Part shown: piece by piece, positions 22,401 to 35,768 of the stretch | How positions within the stretch are numbered: the stretch's first letter is position 1 | Layout: every line of letters begins with the position of its first letter | Origin: Pleodorina starrii | Taxonomy: Eukaryota; Chlorophyta; Chlorophyceae; Chlamydomonadales; Volvocaceae | Length of the DNA: 64,000 nt | Direction: 5' to 3' | NCBI GenBank assembly: GCA_030267565.1 | Contig: BRXU01000002.1 | Span: forward strand, 7,755,001 to 7,819,000 | Notes under the pieces: model-generated | Databases searched by the model: none | What the model saw: the letters and a program-made list of their open reading frames with translations, nothing else | What the model was told of the DNA's origin: nothing | Program-made: the position numbers and the translations under genes

Positions 22401-25400
22401 CGTGACGAGGTGGGCGCCTCCCCCTCCTGGCTGTTTGTGGCGCCCACCGACAAGACACGCAACAAGAAGGCAATCGTCAAGGTGGGCGGGGTGGTGGTGG
22501 GGTGGGAGGTGGGGGTTGGTGGGGGGTGTTAGGGGGGCAGGGTGGGGTAAGGTAGGGCTCTTTTGCGGGGTAAATGGGCGTATTGATTGCGTGCGTCGAG
22601 TGTTGTGTCTTGTGTGTGTGGGAGGTGGGGTGGGGAGGGGACGGGGGCTTGTGAGCTCTGAACCGTCCCACGACCGCCCTCTACGCCCACTGCCGTATCC
22701 TGTCGCTGGGCCCCCGTTCGTCCGGTGGGTCGGTGGGTCGGTGGCGGCTTCGCCCCGGCTCTCTTCCTTCTCACACCCCCACACACCTCCTGTATCTTCT
22801 GTCTCATCCCCCCTCCCCCCACTCTTCAAACCTTGCCCCTTATCACTCCCTGGCCCCCCGTCGCGCTCCCTTTCCCACCGATGTATGATATGATGTGATC
22901 GCCCGGCCGGTCGGTCGGCGATGCAGGTGGCTTGCATTCCGGTGGGCAAGCACGCGCGGCACAAGTTTGCTCAGTGCTACCCCGACCTGGCGCTCAAGTA
23001 TGCCAAGATTTACCTGGCCATTGAGAAGCTGGCGGAGGAGTGCGGACTGACGGGTGCGCGGGAGGAGGGGAGGGGAGGAGAAGAGGGGAGGAGGGGGTGG
23101 AGGGCGGGGAGGAGGAGGGGGTGGAGGGGAGGGGAGGGGAGGGGAGGGGAGGGGAGGGGAGGGGGGTGCTTGGAGAGGCTGGGGAGGCTGAGGGCGGTTG
23201 GCGGGGTGTGTGCCTTAACTCAGCGGGGTGGGACGGGATGGCAGGAGGGCCGGGCGGTTTGGAGTTGGGGTGATGGAGAGGAAAGGAGATTTGCGGGACG
23301 GCCCCCGAGGAAGTCTCGTGCGCGCGGTTGTGCCATTGTCTGTGTCTGTGCCTGTGTGTGGTCGTAGGATTGGCCTCTGGGAGGTTTGAAATGGAGGGGG
23401 AGAGAGCTCGGGTGGAGATGGAGCAGGGACGGGGCCGGCGCGGCGCGACCAGGGGACGGTGGTGGTGCTTTGGAAAGGTTCCCGCTGGCTTACTTACTTG
23501 CTTGCTTGCTTGCTTGGGGAGGGAGAGAGCCCTAGGGCGCCCTAGGGCGGGACAAGCCGGCTGTTAAACCTGTTGAACCGGAAGGTAAGCAAAACGGCCT
23601 TGGGGGAGAGCAGGCCGGCTGGCTTCATGGCGCAGTCAGCGCGCCGCTGCGGGAAGGTCCCAGTTTGGGGGAAGGGTTTGGAAGCCGGTGAAACCGCCGC
23701 CCGCGCACCCGCTGCCGGATTCGACCCGCACCCCACACCATGGCCCCCTCCTGGCCTCCCCTGGCCCGCCTTCCTTCCCCTCCCTCCAGACATTGTCCCC
23801 AAGGTGTGGGTGGATTGGGTGAATGCGGTCATCCCGGAAGTGGGCTACCACATCAGGTGAGGGCGGGCAGGAGAGGGGGACGGGAGAGAAAGAGAGGGGA
23901 GAGAAAGAGGGCGGGAAGAAAAGAAGGCACCGCAGCAAGAGAGGAGGATGGGGTGGGGTGGGGTCCCTCCCGTCCACACATCGGCGCTCTGACACACACA
24001 CCCCTACGCCCCTACGCCCCTTAGTCCCGCTAACGGCACTCTTTTGGGTTGTTCCCGTCTGCCCCCCCCCTCCCCTTCCCCCGCCCCATCCCCTCCCCGC
24101 CCCATCCGGGTTCAGGTGGTTGGGTTTGTGGATGGAGATGGTGGACGGCATCAGCTTGGAGAACCTGGTGGGTGGGGGTATTGGGGTGAGAGGCGGGAAG
24201 AGGCGGGGAGAGGAGGAGGGGGGAGAGGCGGGGTGGAGGTCGGGGGCTGACCGCAGCTCTGAGTCGGACTGACCGGTGCGTCCGTCCGTCCGTCGGCACA
24301 GCAGCCGCAGACGCAGCTCCCCCCGCTCTCTCTGGTGGATGCCCTGTCTGCGCGGCCCCAAGTTCCTTTCTCAGCTTCTTTCTCAGGAGAAGCTGCCTTT
24401 CACCTCTCTCTCTCTCGCTCTCGCTCTCGCTCTCTCTCCCTCCAGCTTCCCGGTGGTTAGCAGCAGCCATCGCGCTTTCGCTTGCCTCTGCTCCCGGACC
24501 CCGTGGGGGCTCCCTCGTCCGTCCAATGCCCCTTGGGGGAGGGGGTGTTTGGGCCCTTTGAGCTGCTCCGCCCCGCGTGTGTGTGTGTGTGTGTACCTGT
24601 TCGTGGCCGCTGTCATCGTAGTGGCTGTCAACCTGTCAGGAAGTGCCTTGATGGCCCCGCACGCGGCCCGGCCCCCTTACCTCCTCCTGACCACATGTAC
24701 TGTGGACTGGTTGTGTCTTCGTTGTTGACCCCTTTCATTCGACCTCGCCACCGCCTCTCTCTTTCCTCCCTCCTTCCTCCTCCCTTCACCCCCTCCCTCC
24801 CTCCCTCCCCCTCCCCTCCCCGCTCCCTCCCCTCCAGGTCCGTCTGGGCAACCCCATGATGCACCCGGATGACCTGCTGGACATTCTGCACAACAAGGTC
24901 AACCACACGCAGGTGGGGGAGGAAGGGCTATGGGGGGAGAGGGAGGGAGGGCTATGGTGGGAAGGCAATGAGGGGAGGGAGGGCTATGGGGGGAAGGCAA
25001 TGAGGGGAGGGAGGGCTATGGGGGGAGCGCAATGAGGGGAGGGAGGGCTATGGTGGGAAGGCAATGAGGGGAGGGAGGGCAATGGTGGGAAGGCAATGAG
25101 GGGAGGGAGGGCTATGGGGGCAGGGAGGGAGGGCTATGGGGGAGGGAGGGAGGAGGGCAATGAGGGGGAGGGCAATGAGGGGAGGACTCTGGGGGGAGGC
25201 AATGAGGGGAGGGAGGGCTATGGGGGGACGGCACTGAGGGGAGGGAGGGCTATGGTGGGAAGGCAATGAGGGGAGGGAGGGCTATGGTGGGAAGGCAATG
25301 AGGGGAGGGAGGGCTATGGGGGCAGGGAGGGAGGGCTATGGGGGAGGGAGGGAGGAGGGCAATGAGGGGGAGGGCAATGAGGGGAGGACTATGGGGGAAG

Positions 25401-28400
25401 GCAATGAGGGGAGGGAGGGCTATGGTGGGATGGCAATGAGGGGAGGGAGGGCTATGGTGGGAAGGCAATGAGGGGAGGGAGGGCAATGGTGGGAAGGCAA
25501 TGAGGGGAGGGAGGGCTATGGGGGCAGGGAGGGAGGGCTATGGGGGAGGGAGGGAGGAGGGCAATGAGGGGGAGGGCAATGAGGGGAGGACTATGGGGGA
25601 AGGCAATGAGGGGAGGGAGGGCTATGGGGGGAGCGCAATGAGGGGAGGGAGGGCTATGGTGGGAAGGCAATGAGGGGAGGGAGGGCAATGGTGGGAAGGC
25701 AATGAGGGGAGGGAGGGCTATGGGGGCAGGGAGGGAGGGCTATGGGGGAGGGAGGGAGGAGGGCAATGAGGGGGAGGGCAATGAGGGGAGGACTATGGGG
25801 GAAGGCAATGAGGGGAGGGAGGGCTATGGGGGGAGCGCAATGAGGGGGGGGGGCTATGACCCCGCAGCAACACGGAAGGAACGGGCGGGGGCCCCAGGCA
25901 GCTGGGGCGCCTTCGCTACCCTGTAGGGTGGGATTGACGGCCGGGATCCGCCGCCGCCGCACACCCGCACACCTCCTGCCCCCCTACCCTTGCACTCCTT
26001 CCAGCTCCCCGCCCACCCGCCCGCCCGCTGCCCCAGCTCAGTCAAGCAACGCACGCCCCTAGACTTCACGCTGATCCCTCGGGTGTGTGTGTGTGGCTGT
26101 ATATTGCTGCTGCTACTGCCAATGACGCATTGCCCCCTCCTCCTCGTCATCCCCCCCCCGCCCGCCCCGCTTCAGACCATCCGTGCGGCCATCTTCGACC
26201 TGTTGACCAGCCAGAACGACCGACACGCGCAAAACATCTTTATCGACAACGACGGGACGATGCGCCTCATCGACAATGAGGTGTGTGGCCTGGTGTTGGT
26301 GGTGGTGGTGGGGGTGGGGGGGGTAGTTGAGGGGGAAGAGGCGGGGGCTGGGGGAGTGTAGCAGGCGCACGGAGTGTTGGGGGTAGGGTGGGGTGTGAAA
26401 AGAGTGGAATGCGGTGAAAGGAGGGACCCGGTCGGCTGCCGTGGTCGCCACTGGCGACGTAGCGAGGCTCGCAGCGCCGTGGAGCGGCGCCGTTGGGGGT
26501 GGTAGTGGGGGTGGTGGTGGTAGTGGGGGAAGAGGCGGGGGGGTTGGGGGGTGAGAGTAGCATACGCAGAGCCGTGGAGCGGCCGCCGGTCGGCGCTTCC
26601 CTCCCCAGGGAAATCCAGTGATGGTGAATGAGAGGGAGGGAGGGGGGAGGGGGGCAGTGTCCCGACTGCGTTTGGGTGCGCCTAGCGAACACGGGGCGCC
26701 GGTCGTGAGGGGTCCCACCCCACCCCATCCCTTGGATTCCGCGCCGCGCCAGCCAGCCAGCCAGCCCTCTCTCAAGAGGTACCAACCCCGCATGTATCCC
26801 CTCTCCGCCCCCCCCTAGAACCGCAAACATCGCCCCCAATCCCACCCCGCCCCGTCCCCTACCTCCCAACCTGCCAGCCCTTCCTCGCACCCCTCGCCCG
26901 CCGCCCGCCGCCCCAACGCCCGCCCTCCCTCCCATTCATACTCTGCCCCGCCACCCCGCCACCCCGTTACCCGGCCCCCCCGCACCCCGCCACCCCGTTA
27001 CCCGGCCCCCCCGCACCCCGCCACCCCCCCGCACCCCGCCACCCCCTCGCACCCCGCAGCGCGCCTTTTACGAGAACCGCATCCTGGCCGCCGATTCGAT
27101 CCTTCTGCCCACCACCAAGAAGTACACCATCAATGTGATGGAGAACGCCTGGATCCACAAGTTCCCAAACTGGGGCAACAAGGTGCGGGCACGGGGGGGG
27201 GGAGGGGTTGGGTGTGTTTGTGTGCGTGTTTGTGTGCGTGTGTGTGTATGTGTCGGGGGGGGGAGGGGGAGGGGAGAGGAGGCGCTGCTGTGGGGGCGCT
27301 TCGGTGTCGTCTGTGTCTCGGAAGGGGAACGGGGCAGAAGGGATCGGGAGGCGGTGGGGCCGGCGTTGCTGCTTCGAAGGTGCCTGCCCTGGTGGGGGGG
27401 GGGTCACGAGAGGTCAGGTTGAAGGAGGATGGGCACCGAACTGCTCTGGATGTCAGCACACCCCCGGTGTGATGTGAGATGAGCATTTGGGGGGAGGGGG
27501 GAGAGGGCGGAGGGGAGGCCTGCAGTTGCATTTGCAGGGGCGGAGGGAGGGAGGGATGGGGGGAAGGGGGGATTGGGGCGCTGGGTCTATCGACCGCCCA
27601 TCGGATGGGGGGAGGAAGGAAGGGCGCATCGTGTGCGGAGGGAGGCACTGCGAGGGACGACGGAGGGCCCTCCCATCTTTTCCCGACCGTCCGCCGAGCC
27701 AAATGTCCCCGACCCGAGCCCTCCATCCATCAGCACCGCGCCACATTCCCCCCCCCCCCGATTCGATACCGTTCACGGGCTCCGGCCTATACGTGGATAC
27801 TACCCCCCCCTTTATTCATCTTCGTCCCATCGCTGCGGTTTCGTCTTGGTTCAATCAGCCCTCTCCTCCTCATCCTCCTCATCCCCCCCAACCCCCCTCC
27901 ACCCCCCCCGGTCTCCTCCCCCCCTGCGCAGGTCCCTATGTGTTGGGCCAACGTGGCGCTGCTCCTGGACTACCGCTGCTACGTACCCGGGGGGCAGATG
28001 GGCAAGAATCTGCCGCCGCAGGTGCGGGGGTCGCGTGTGTGCATGTGTGCGTGTGTGCCCGCACGCTTGTGTGCGCCTGCGTGCATTACCCGCGCCTGTA
28101 CCTGGACCGGGTAAAAGGAAGATACCGGGGGGGCCCATCGGCCGACGATCACACAACCGAGACCGGGAGGTACCGGACCGCGATGGAGGACGACTGCAGA
28201 TTGGGGGGTGGGGTGGGTGTGTGGCAGAGGCGAGGGGTGGCAGAGCCCGCTCCGCGTGCTTGCGGTGTCGTGAGCCCCCGGAGCGGCCGGAACGGCTGGG
28301 GAGATGGGTGGTGGTGGGGGTTTGCCGATTTGGGCGGGGGGGGGGGGGGTTGAGGTGGCGCCGGTCGAGGCTGGGGGCCGGACGGGGCGGTGGGGTTTAG

Positions 28401-29480
28401 GGTGTCGGCATCGGTACCGAACGCCTTGAAGCGGTAACTACGTATACGCTGTGTCGCCCTAAGCTCCCAGCCCTCCCTCTCCCGCCGTATAGTTGGATAT
28501 GTATGAATATGATACGCGTGACGAATGACCGCCCTCCCTCTTCCTCCCCCTCCCCTTCCCCTGCCCCTGCCCCCCTGCAACCGCGCGTGCAGGTGAGTCA
28601 GTGTGTGGCCCGAATCTCCGGAATGAGTCCCCAGTCCGTCATGCAGGACTTTGGACTGCCCGCACTGCACATGGCAGAGGCGCTGTACAACAGGTCGAAA
28701 GGTAGGAGGTGGGGGCCAGGAGGGGGGGGGCGCGAGGAGATGGCGGAGGGGGATGGGGGACCGCAGCGTGTTCAAACGCTTGGGGCGGGAGGCCAGGAAG
28801 GGTAGTACGGTAGTCTGGGCGGGCGAGCGAGCGCCGAGGGCTGCGGTTTAGTTGATTTTTAGTTTTTTAGGCCCCTGTTTAGCGCGGCGGCGTGTGCGCA
28901 CGGGCTCTGGGGAGCGCCTGCTGCCTGAGGCGAGGCCGGACTGTCGCCACGGCGAAAGCGTGTGGTGAGGGTGACGGAGCAGGCGGGGAGGGGTGTTCTG
29001 CCCGAAAGCCCCTCCACGGGGTAAACAGTGCGGCCACTGATGGCAGCCGCAAACCTCACCTCGAGCTCCACTGCTCGGCCCCGGCCCTGACCCCTTCACT
29101 CCCCATCCCACCCCCCCACCGCCGCCCCCGCCCCTCTCTCCCGCCCTGACCCCGCTCCCCTGCGACCCTCCCCCTTCCCCCCCTTCTCCCCTCCTCCCAC
29201 CCCTCTTCTCTCTTCCTTCTCCTCCGCCCCCTCTCCCCCAACAGCCATGCACGAGCAGGGCTTCGAGTACGCCCTCACGCAGGGCTTCCCGCGCAACCCC
29301 AATCCCTGGCGCTACAAGTTCACGCCGCCCTGCTGTAAGATCATGCACACCGACACGTACCGCTGCGCGCACAGCTGGAGCCCCGACACCGCCATCCCCT
29401 ACGGCGACCCCATCACGGGAGGGCCGTGGACGCACGCGCGGCCGGACTCGGGGACCTACGAGGGCGGCACGGTGTTTTGA
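19454..29480 (+). CDS. PI3/PI4-kinase-like fold protein, at least twelve exons (N-terminus uncertain)
   Basis: Exons in consistent phase: 19454-19747, 20320-20364, 22362-22481, 22927-23053, 23790-23856, 24116-24167, 24838-24912, 26176-26280, 27060-27182, 27932-28021, 28593-28701, 29245-29480 (TGA). They give about 480 aa. The N-terminal part is Cys-rich (DECALCFHCTADAK, LCHHCRGCTTTLQIH). The middle has KLFNTWFRDEVG and IYLAIEKLAEECG. The catalytic-like exon at 26176 reads RAAIFDLLTSQNDRHAQNIF then MRLIDNE. DRHxxN followed by ID is the catalytic loop and metal site of PI3/PI4-kinase-like enzymes, here with IDNE instead of the usual IDFG. A Gly-rich nucleotide loop is not evident. The C-terminus is Trp/Pro-rich (NPNPWRYKF, CCKIMHTDTYRCAHSW). 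The substrate, protein or lipid, cannot be told. The first exon is not fixed: acceptors at 19453 or 19472 are both possible. Introns are GC-rich and repeat-laden. Confidence 0.65.
21107..21243. repeat. nested inverted repeat with alternative stems
   Basis: Arms 21117-21151 and 21168-21202 are a perfect 35-bp inverted repeat with a 16-nt loop. A second right arm at 21215-21243 pairs perfectly (29 bp) with 21107-21135, because the block AACACCGGGGCCTGTCCGG occurs twice on the right. The two stems share bases and are therefore mutually exclusive. It lies in the intron between kinase-gene exons 20320-20364 and 22362-22481. Confidence 0.93.
24920..25855 (+). repeat. G-rich minisatellite with 202-bp higher-order period
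   Basis: Short GGGAGGGAGGGCTATGGG / GGCAATGAGGGG blocks are organised into four or more higher-order units that repeat every 202 bp (for example the same frame recurs at 25048, 25250, 25452 and 25654). The plus strand carries dense runs of three or more G, so G-quadruplex formation is plausible. It fills most of the intron between exons 24838-24912 and 26176-26280 of the kinase-like gene. Confidence 0.95.
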
Positions 29481-31607
<2,127 letters not shown>

Positions 31608-31844
31608 GGGGTTCAGGTTTATAGGGCTTTCAGGGTATATAGACACCTTGGATACTTCCCAGGATACTATACCATGAGTCTGATGTAAGTCCGTCGAAGT
31701 CCGTGCAAGTCGATATTCGGACATTTACCGGTCTGATACCGGGTACGTAAGCACTAATATTTAGCATACATATTTAATTACGGCTAACTCCTGCTAAGAC
31801 AGGCTAACTCCGGACTTCAATCCGGTATTTGTTTGGTACATGCT
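31608..31844. other. unique left flank of the tandem array
   Basis: This is single-copy sequence between the ATT repeat and the array. It contains short direct repeats (AAGTCCGT twice near 31690, GGCTAACTCC twice near 31780-31810) but no gene. The array begins at 31845 with GTAGGTGGG, directly after TACATGCT. Confidence 0.7.
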
Positions 31845-32414
31845 GTAGGTGGGTTACAGGCTGCTCTGCTTAATCGAGCTTTGTTGCTGCTGCTCTCGCC
31901 CCGTAGTAGGTGTTCATGTCCTCCCCTCCGTATGTGCCCTGGCCATGTCCCGCGGTTTCGAGTCTTGTGGAATCAAAGGCTCGTTTTCAAACCCGTGTTC
32001 TCCAAAATGCCCCAACACCCCACCTATATACCACACAGCCGCACAGAATCCACGATTGGCCCTGCTGCACCGCACCGACGTGGAGAAACCGCCCTTTGTC
32101 GGTCTTGGCGCGTTGCTGGCCCTGATACGTGGAGCGTAGTGTCAGACAAACATGTCTATCTACATCCGGCCGGCCGGCGGTACGTAGATAGATACGGTGT
32201 GCTATGTCTAAATACTCTTCCACTTACAGCTCCTCTGTAATTAATTAATTCCACTAGTCAAAGCGCTGGTGTGGTAGCCCTCGCTGCAGTGTATGCTTGA
32301 TAGATGTACGGTCGGTCGACCTGCCTGCTTGCTATCTAGCTAGCTAGCTAGCGCCCTCCATTTACGTATGTCTGTCTATCTGCACACCTACCTCCCCGCG
32401 CCCATGCTTTGCAG

Positions 32415-34984
32415 TACGTGTTGCCCACTGGAGACCTGTTCATGGTGCTGAAGGCATACGGCGAGATCACCAATCCGATGACGGGCGTCCGTCGGACCAT
32501 TGTACGTAATAAGGATCCATACGTACTTGCATTTGTGCCGTCATTTTGAGTGTTAGAAGTATGTAGGTCATCACAGTCAACTCGCAGCCCTATTTACCTT
32601 GCACCTGCTCCATTTACAGGACATCAACTTCCATCCAAAAACTGTAGGTAGAGCTAATAAGGACGGCCGGAATGGCCTAATCAGCGAGCCGCCTGTCGGT
32701 TTTCCACATATGACACACACACGCTGCGTGCATGCACGTGCACTGCCGCCTGTATATGCTTTATTTGCCGTACACTGAGGATGCACACGTGTACATCAAC
32801 CTACCCATGCATGCAACGCAGCTGCCGAGTTGGGCCAACGCGGCGCCGAGGAACGTGGGTGGCATGGTGATGGAGTACCCCTACACGGGCACCAGCGTCA
32901 TGCTGGCACTGACCCCCGAGAACGGATACACACCGGAGGTGGTGGTCTTCGGTGGTCAGTTCCCGGGGGCGTCCATCAACACCACGGCCAGCCGGCTGTC
33001 GCTTCGGATAAAGGTTCATTACAACGAGACTACGGGCAACTACACATTCGGTAGGTAAATACATACGGTGTTAGTTTGCAACCATCAGCGGCATCCGTCT
33101 TCATATAGCGTCTTGTGTACGGCAGTGATGCGTGCAGAACACATACACTGCATACGGTGAAGCTACGTAATCAATCAATGTAATCATTCAGTACCGCCAA
33201 CGACGCATGCAAACCGGCTGCCCGCATCCTGCCTTCTGCTTTTATACCGGTAACGTGCATCCCATGCTTGATTGTGACTACGGTATCCGCCCTTGACCGA
33301 CGTTGTATTGCAGGGGAGGGCTGGATCGCTGAGTTTATGCCGCTGCCCCGGGTGATGGGTGATGCGGTTATTCTGCCCAACGGACACGTCGTGGTGCTCA
33401 ACGGGGCCATGGTAAGTGGCGTTTTCATTGCAGCTGTCGCGCAAACCGTGTTCGCACGCATGTAATAATTCTCAATGTATGGCCGCTGAAATTTTGCTTG
33501 CGCGGCTGACCCAGGAGGCACCGTTATTAGGTGTACCCATAATTCCGTGGATGGGCGGGCGATGCACGTTTATTAAAAGTGTGGCTGCTCCTGCGTGAAT
33601 TTAAGTAGAGTGACCCCTCACCGCAGTAGTCATGCATAAATCCCAATCCTTTTGTCGTCATCCGTCTATCTGCCGATTACCGTCGGTTAAGTAATTGACG
33701 AAAAAGAAATGTACCCACATTCGATCGTGCAGAAAGGGTCTGCGGGTGACGGCACCACCGTCAACAAAGTACGAGTCAATCAAGCCAACGAGCCAAATTT
33801 GTGGCCCGTACTGTACGACCCTGATGCCCCGTACGGCAGCCGGATGAGGCTGATGGCCCGCTCAAGGATCGCGCGATTGTACCACTCGACTGCGTTGCTA
33901 ACACCCGACGGTTCCGTGCTCGTGGCGGGATGCGACCGCGCCGAGCTGTAAGTTGCTTGGAAGCGAGTCAGGCGTGCCGCATGCCCTTGGATTTGTGATT
34001 GTTATTATTAATGCATGTATCGGCCTGCCTGCCTGCCTGTTGTTACTTATTAGTATTGTATCTGGATAGCGAGGTGGGCCCCTGCCTGCCTGGCCTGCTT
34101 CAGGCCCGCCCACCGTGCGTCAATTAATAAAGCACGCAAGAACGGCTGTGCGCATCGCAGGCTGCAAACGAAAGCAAAGTTAGTTCATGCTAGGATAGCG
34201 ATGTCCCTTAGCCCGTTCCTTACTTGTAGCAACCGACATGTTTGTATTGATGCATCAACATGCAGGTTCTGGTCGAGTCTGAACGACACGGAGATCTCCC
34301 GGTCGCCACAGAAGGCCGCCGAGTATCGTATTGAGATGTTCCGCCCGCCGTACTGGTTCAATCAGACGGCAAAGCCTCAGATCGTTTCTATCAGCAACGC
34401 AACGTGGGACCCCGAGGATGCTGTGAACGTGATGCAGTACGGCGCGCCCTTTGAGCTGCAGTACAGCTTGTCCAATGCTACCCACTCTGTGACTTCCGCC
34501 GTGCTCGTCTCGCCCGGTTCCGTCACCCACTCGACCAATATGAATCAACGAGTGGTGAGTAAATGTATGTCATTCAATGAAGTCGTAAATCAAGCGCACG
34601 AGGGAGTATTACGTAGCTAGGTTACCTGCTTTATACTTGGAGAGGCACTGCAGTAATTGATTGTTCCTCATGGCTGATATGACATTTTTCGTGATTGGGA
34701 GCGAGCCAGATATTGCTTTGTATGCCTGGATAAAGATGTTGATGAAACTGCGCCCTCCTGTCGTACCCTCGCTCGCTGCCCGCCGCACGCAGGTGGGTTT
34801 GGAGATCGTCTCTCAGGACCTGGGCGCTCGGCGCCTGGTGCTCAAGGGGCCCCCCAACATCAACATTGCACCGCCCGGCTGGTACATGCTGTTCCTGCTT
34901 AACGGAAACGTGTACGGCACCAGCGTCTGGGTGCGCCTGCCCGGAAACGCCCCCCGACTGGACTACCTCGTTCCATCCAGCTAG
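32415..34984 (+). pseudogene. copper radical oxidase, 5'-truncated copy (U0)
   Basis: Only exons 6-12 of the oxidase remain: 32415-32501, 32620-32643, 32822-33050, 33314-33411, 33733-33947, 34266-34554 and 34793-34984. They still encode the Tyr-His pair (RLYHSTALL) and the C-terminal His (VTHSTNMNQRV). Signal peptide, Pro-rich linker, the FC cysteine and the RWYPT tyrosine are gone with the 2.76-kb deletion, along with the promoter. The copy therefore cannot make an active enzyme. The remaining reading frame and splice sites are unbroken, which suggests the deletion is young. Confidence 0.9.
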
Positions 34985-35092
34985 TTAAATATCCGGCTTA
35001 TCCAGCCACCGAAGCAAGGCATCGATCGATGGGATGACTCCAACCTCTCCAACCGGTCGTCGGCGTCGACGCTTATGTTTTTATAGCCTAAT

Positions 35093-35593
35093 TTTTTAGC
35101 GTCTTGAAAAGTTTGGAGAATATATTTTTAGACCTTCATGTTTTTAGGCGGCTCAGGGGAGTTTTCGAACGAATTTTAACTTTTTAGCAAGCTTCGCAGA
35201 AGCATGTAACTTTTTAGTGAGCTCAATTACGAGTGCATTACGTCTGGTTGTGCGATTGCTATTAAAGCAAATGGAAGCGCATCGTCGCTTTTAAACTTGT
35301 TTGCGATGCCGTACAGCACAAACCCGCCCAGACACCCGAGCGCCTCCTGCACCCCTCGACACCGCACATCCACCCGCCCCACACGTCCTTTCGAGCGCGC
35401 CCTGATCTTTTTAGCTTGGAATTACCCCATAAAAAACGTTTTAGGAAACTGGAGCAATTTCCAGGAAACTCCTAATTATTTTAGGTAACCTCGCACAATT
35501 TCCGTGGACGGGTTTTATGCACCCAAATAATTATATAATTAATAAAAACATTAGGTAACACACATACACACACGACGTCATACACATGACGTC
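35093..35593 (+). promoter_or_regulatory. AT-rich upstream region of helicase with TTTTTAG motifs and CRE-like palindrome (U0)
   Basis: Between the oxidase stop and the helicase there are six exact TTTTTAG motifs (35093, 35125, 35141, 35181, 35211, 35408). A TGTAA poly(A)-type signal for the oxidase lies at 35205. A TATA-like stretch lies near 35530. The inverted repeat GACGTCA-TACACA-TGACGTC (35574-35593) contains a full TGACGTCA bZIP-type site. The same arrangement recurs 8688 bp on in U1. U2 and U3 lose 19 bp here, including part of the run before the last TTTTTAG. Function is inferred from motif density only. Confidence 0.4.
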
Positions 35594-35768
35594 ACACAAC
35601 TGATGACCCTCATACTTATGCTTAATGTTATGCCAGTGCCTGCGTCCACCTGCGCGCACGCACGCGCACGCACGCGCACAAGTATGAATTCGACTCGATG
35701 TATGTTGTGTACAGGCGGCAAACCTACTCAGCTGCTACAATTCCACAGACGCGCTCTCGAACCACTTC

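Noticed and set aside
24920..25855. CRISPR-like array
   Set aside because: Repeats are contiguous G-rich minisatellite blocks without unique spacers, in a eukaryotic intron.
25862..25926. Extra kinase-gene exon after the minisatellite
   Set aside because: An acceptor-like gcag is present, but the flanking exons already join in phase with sensible protein sequence and no frame here has motif content.
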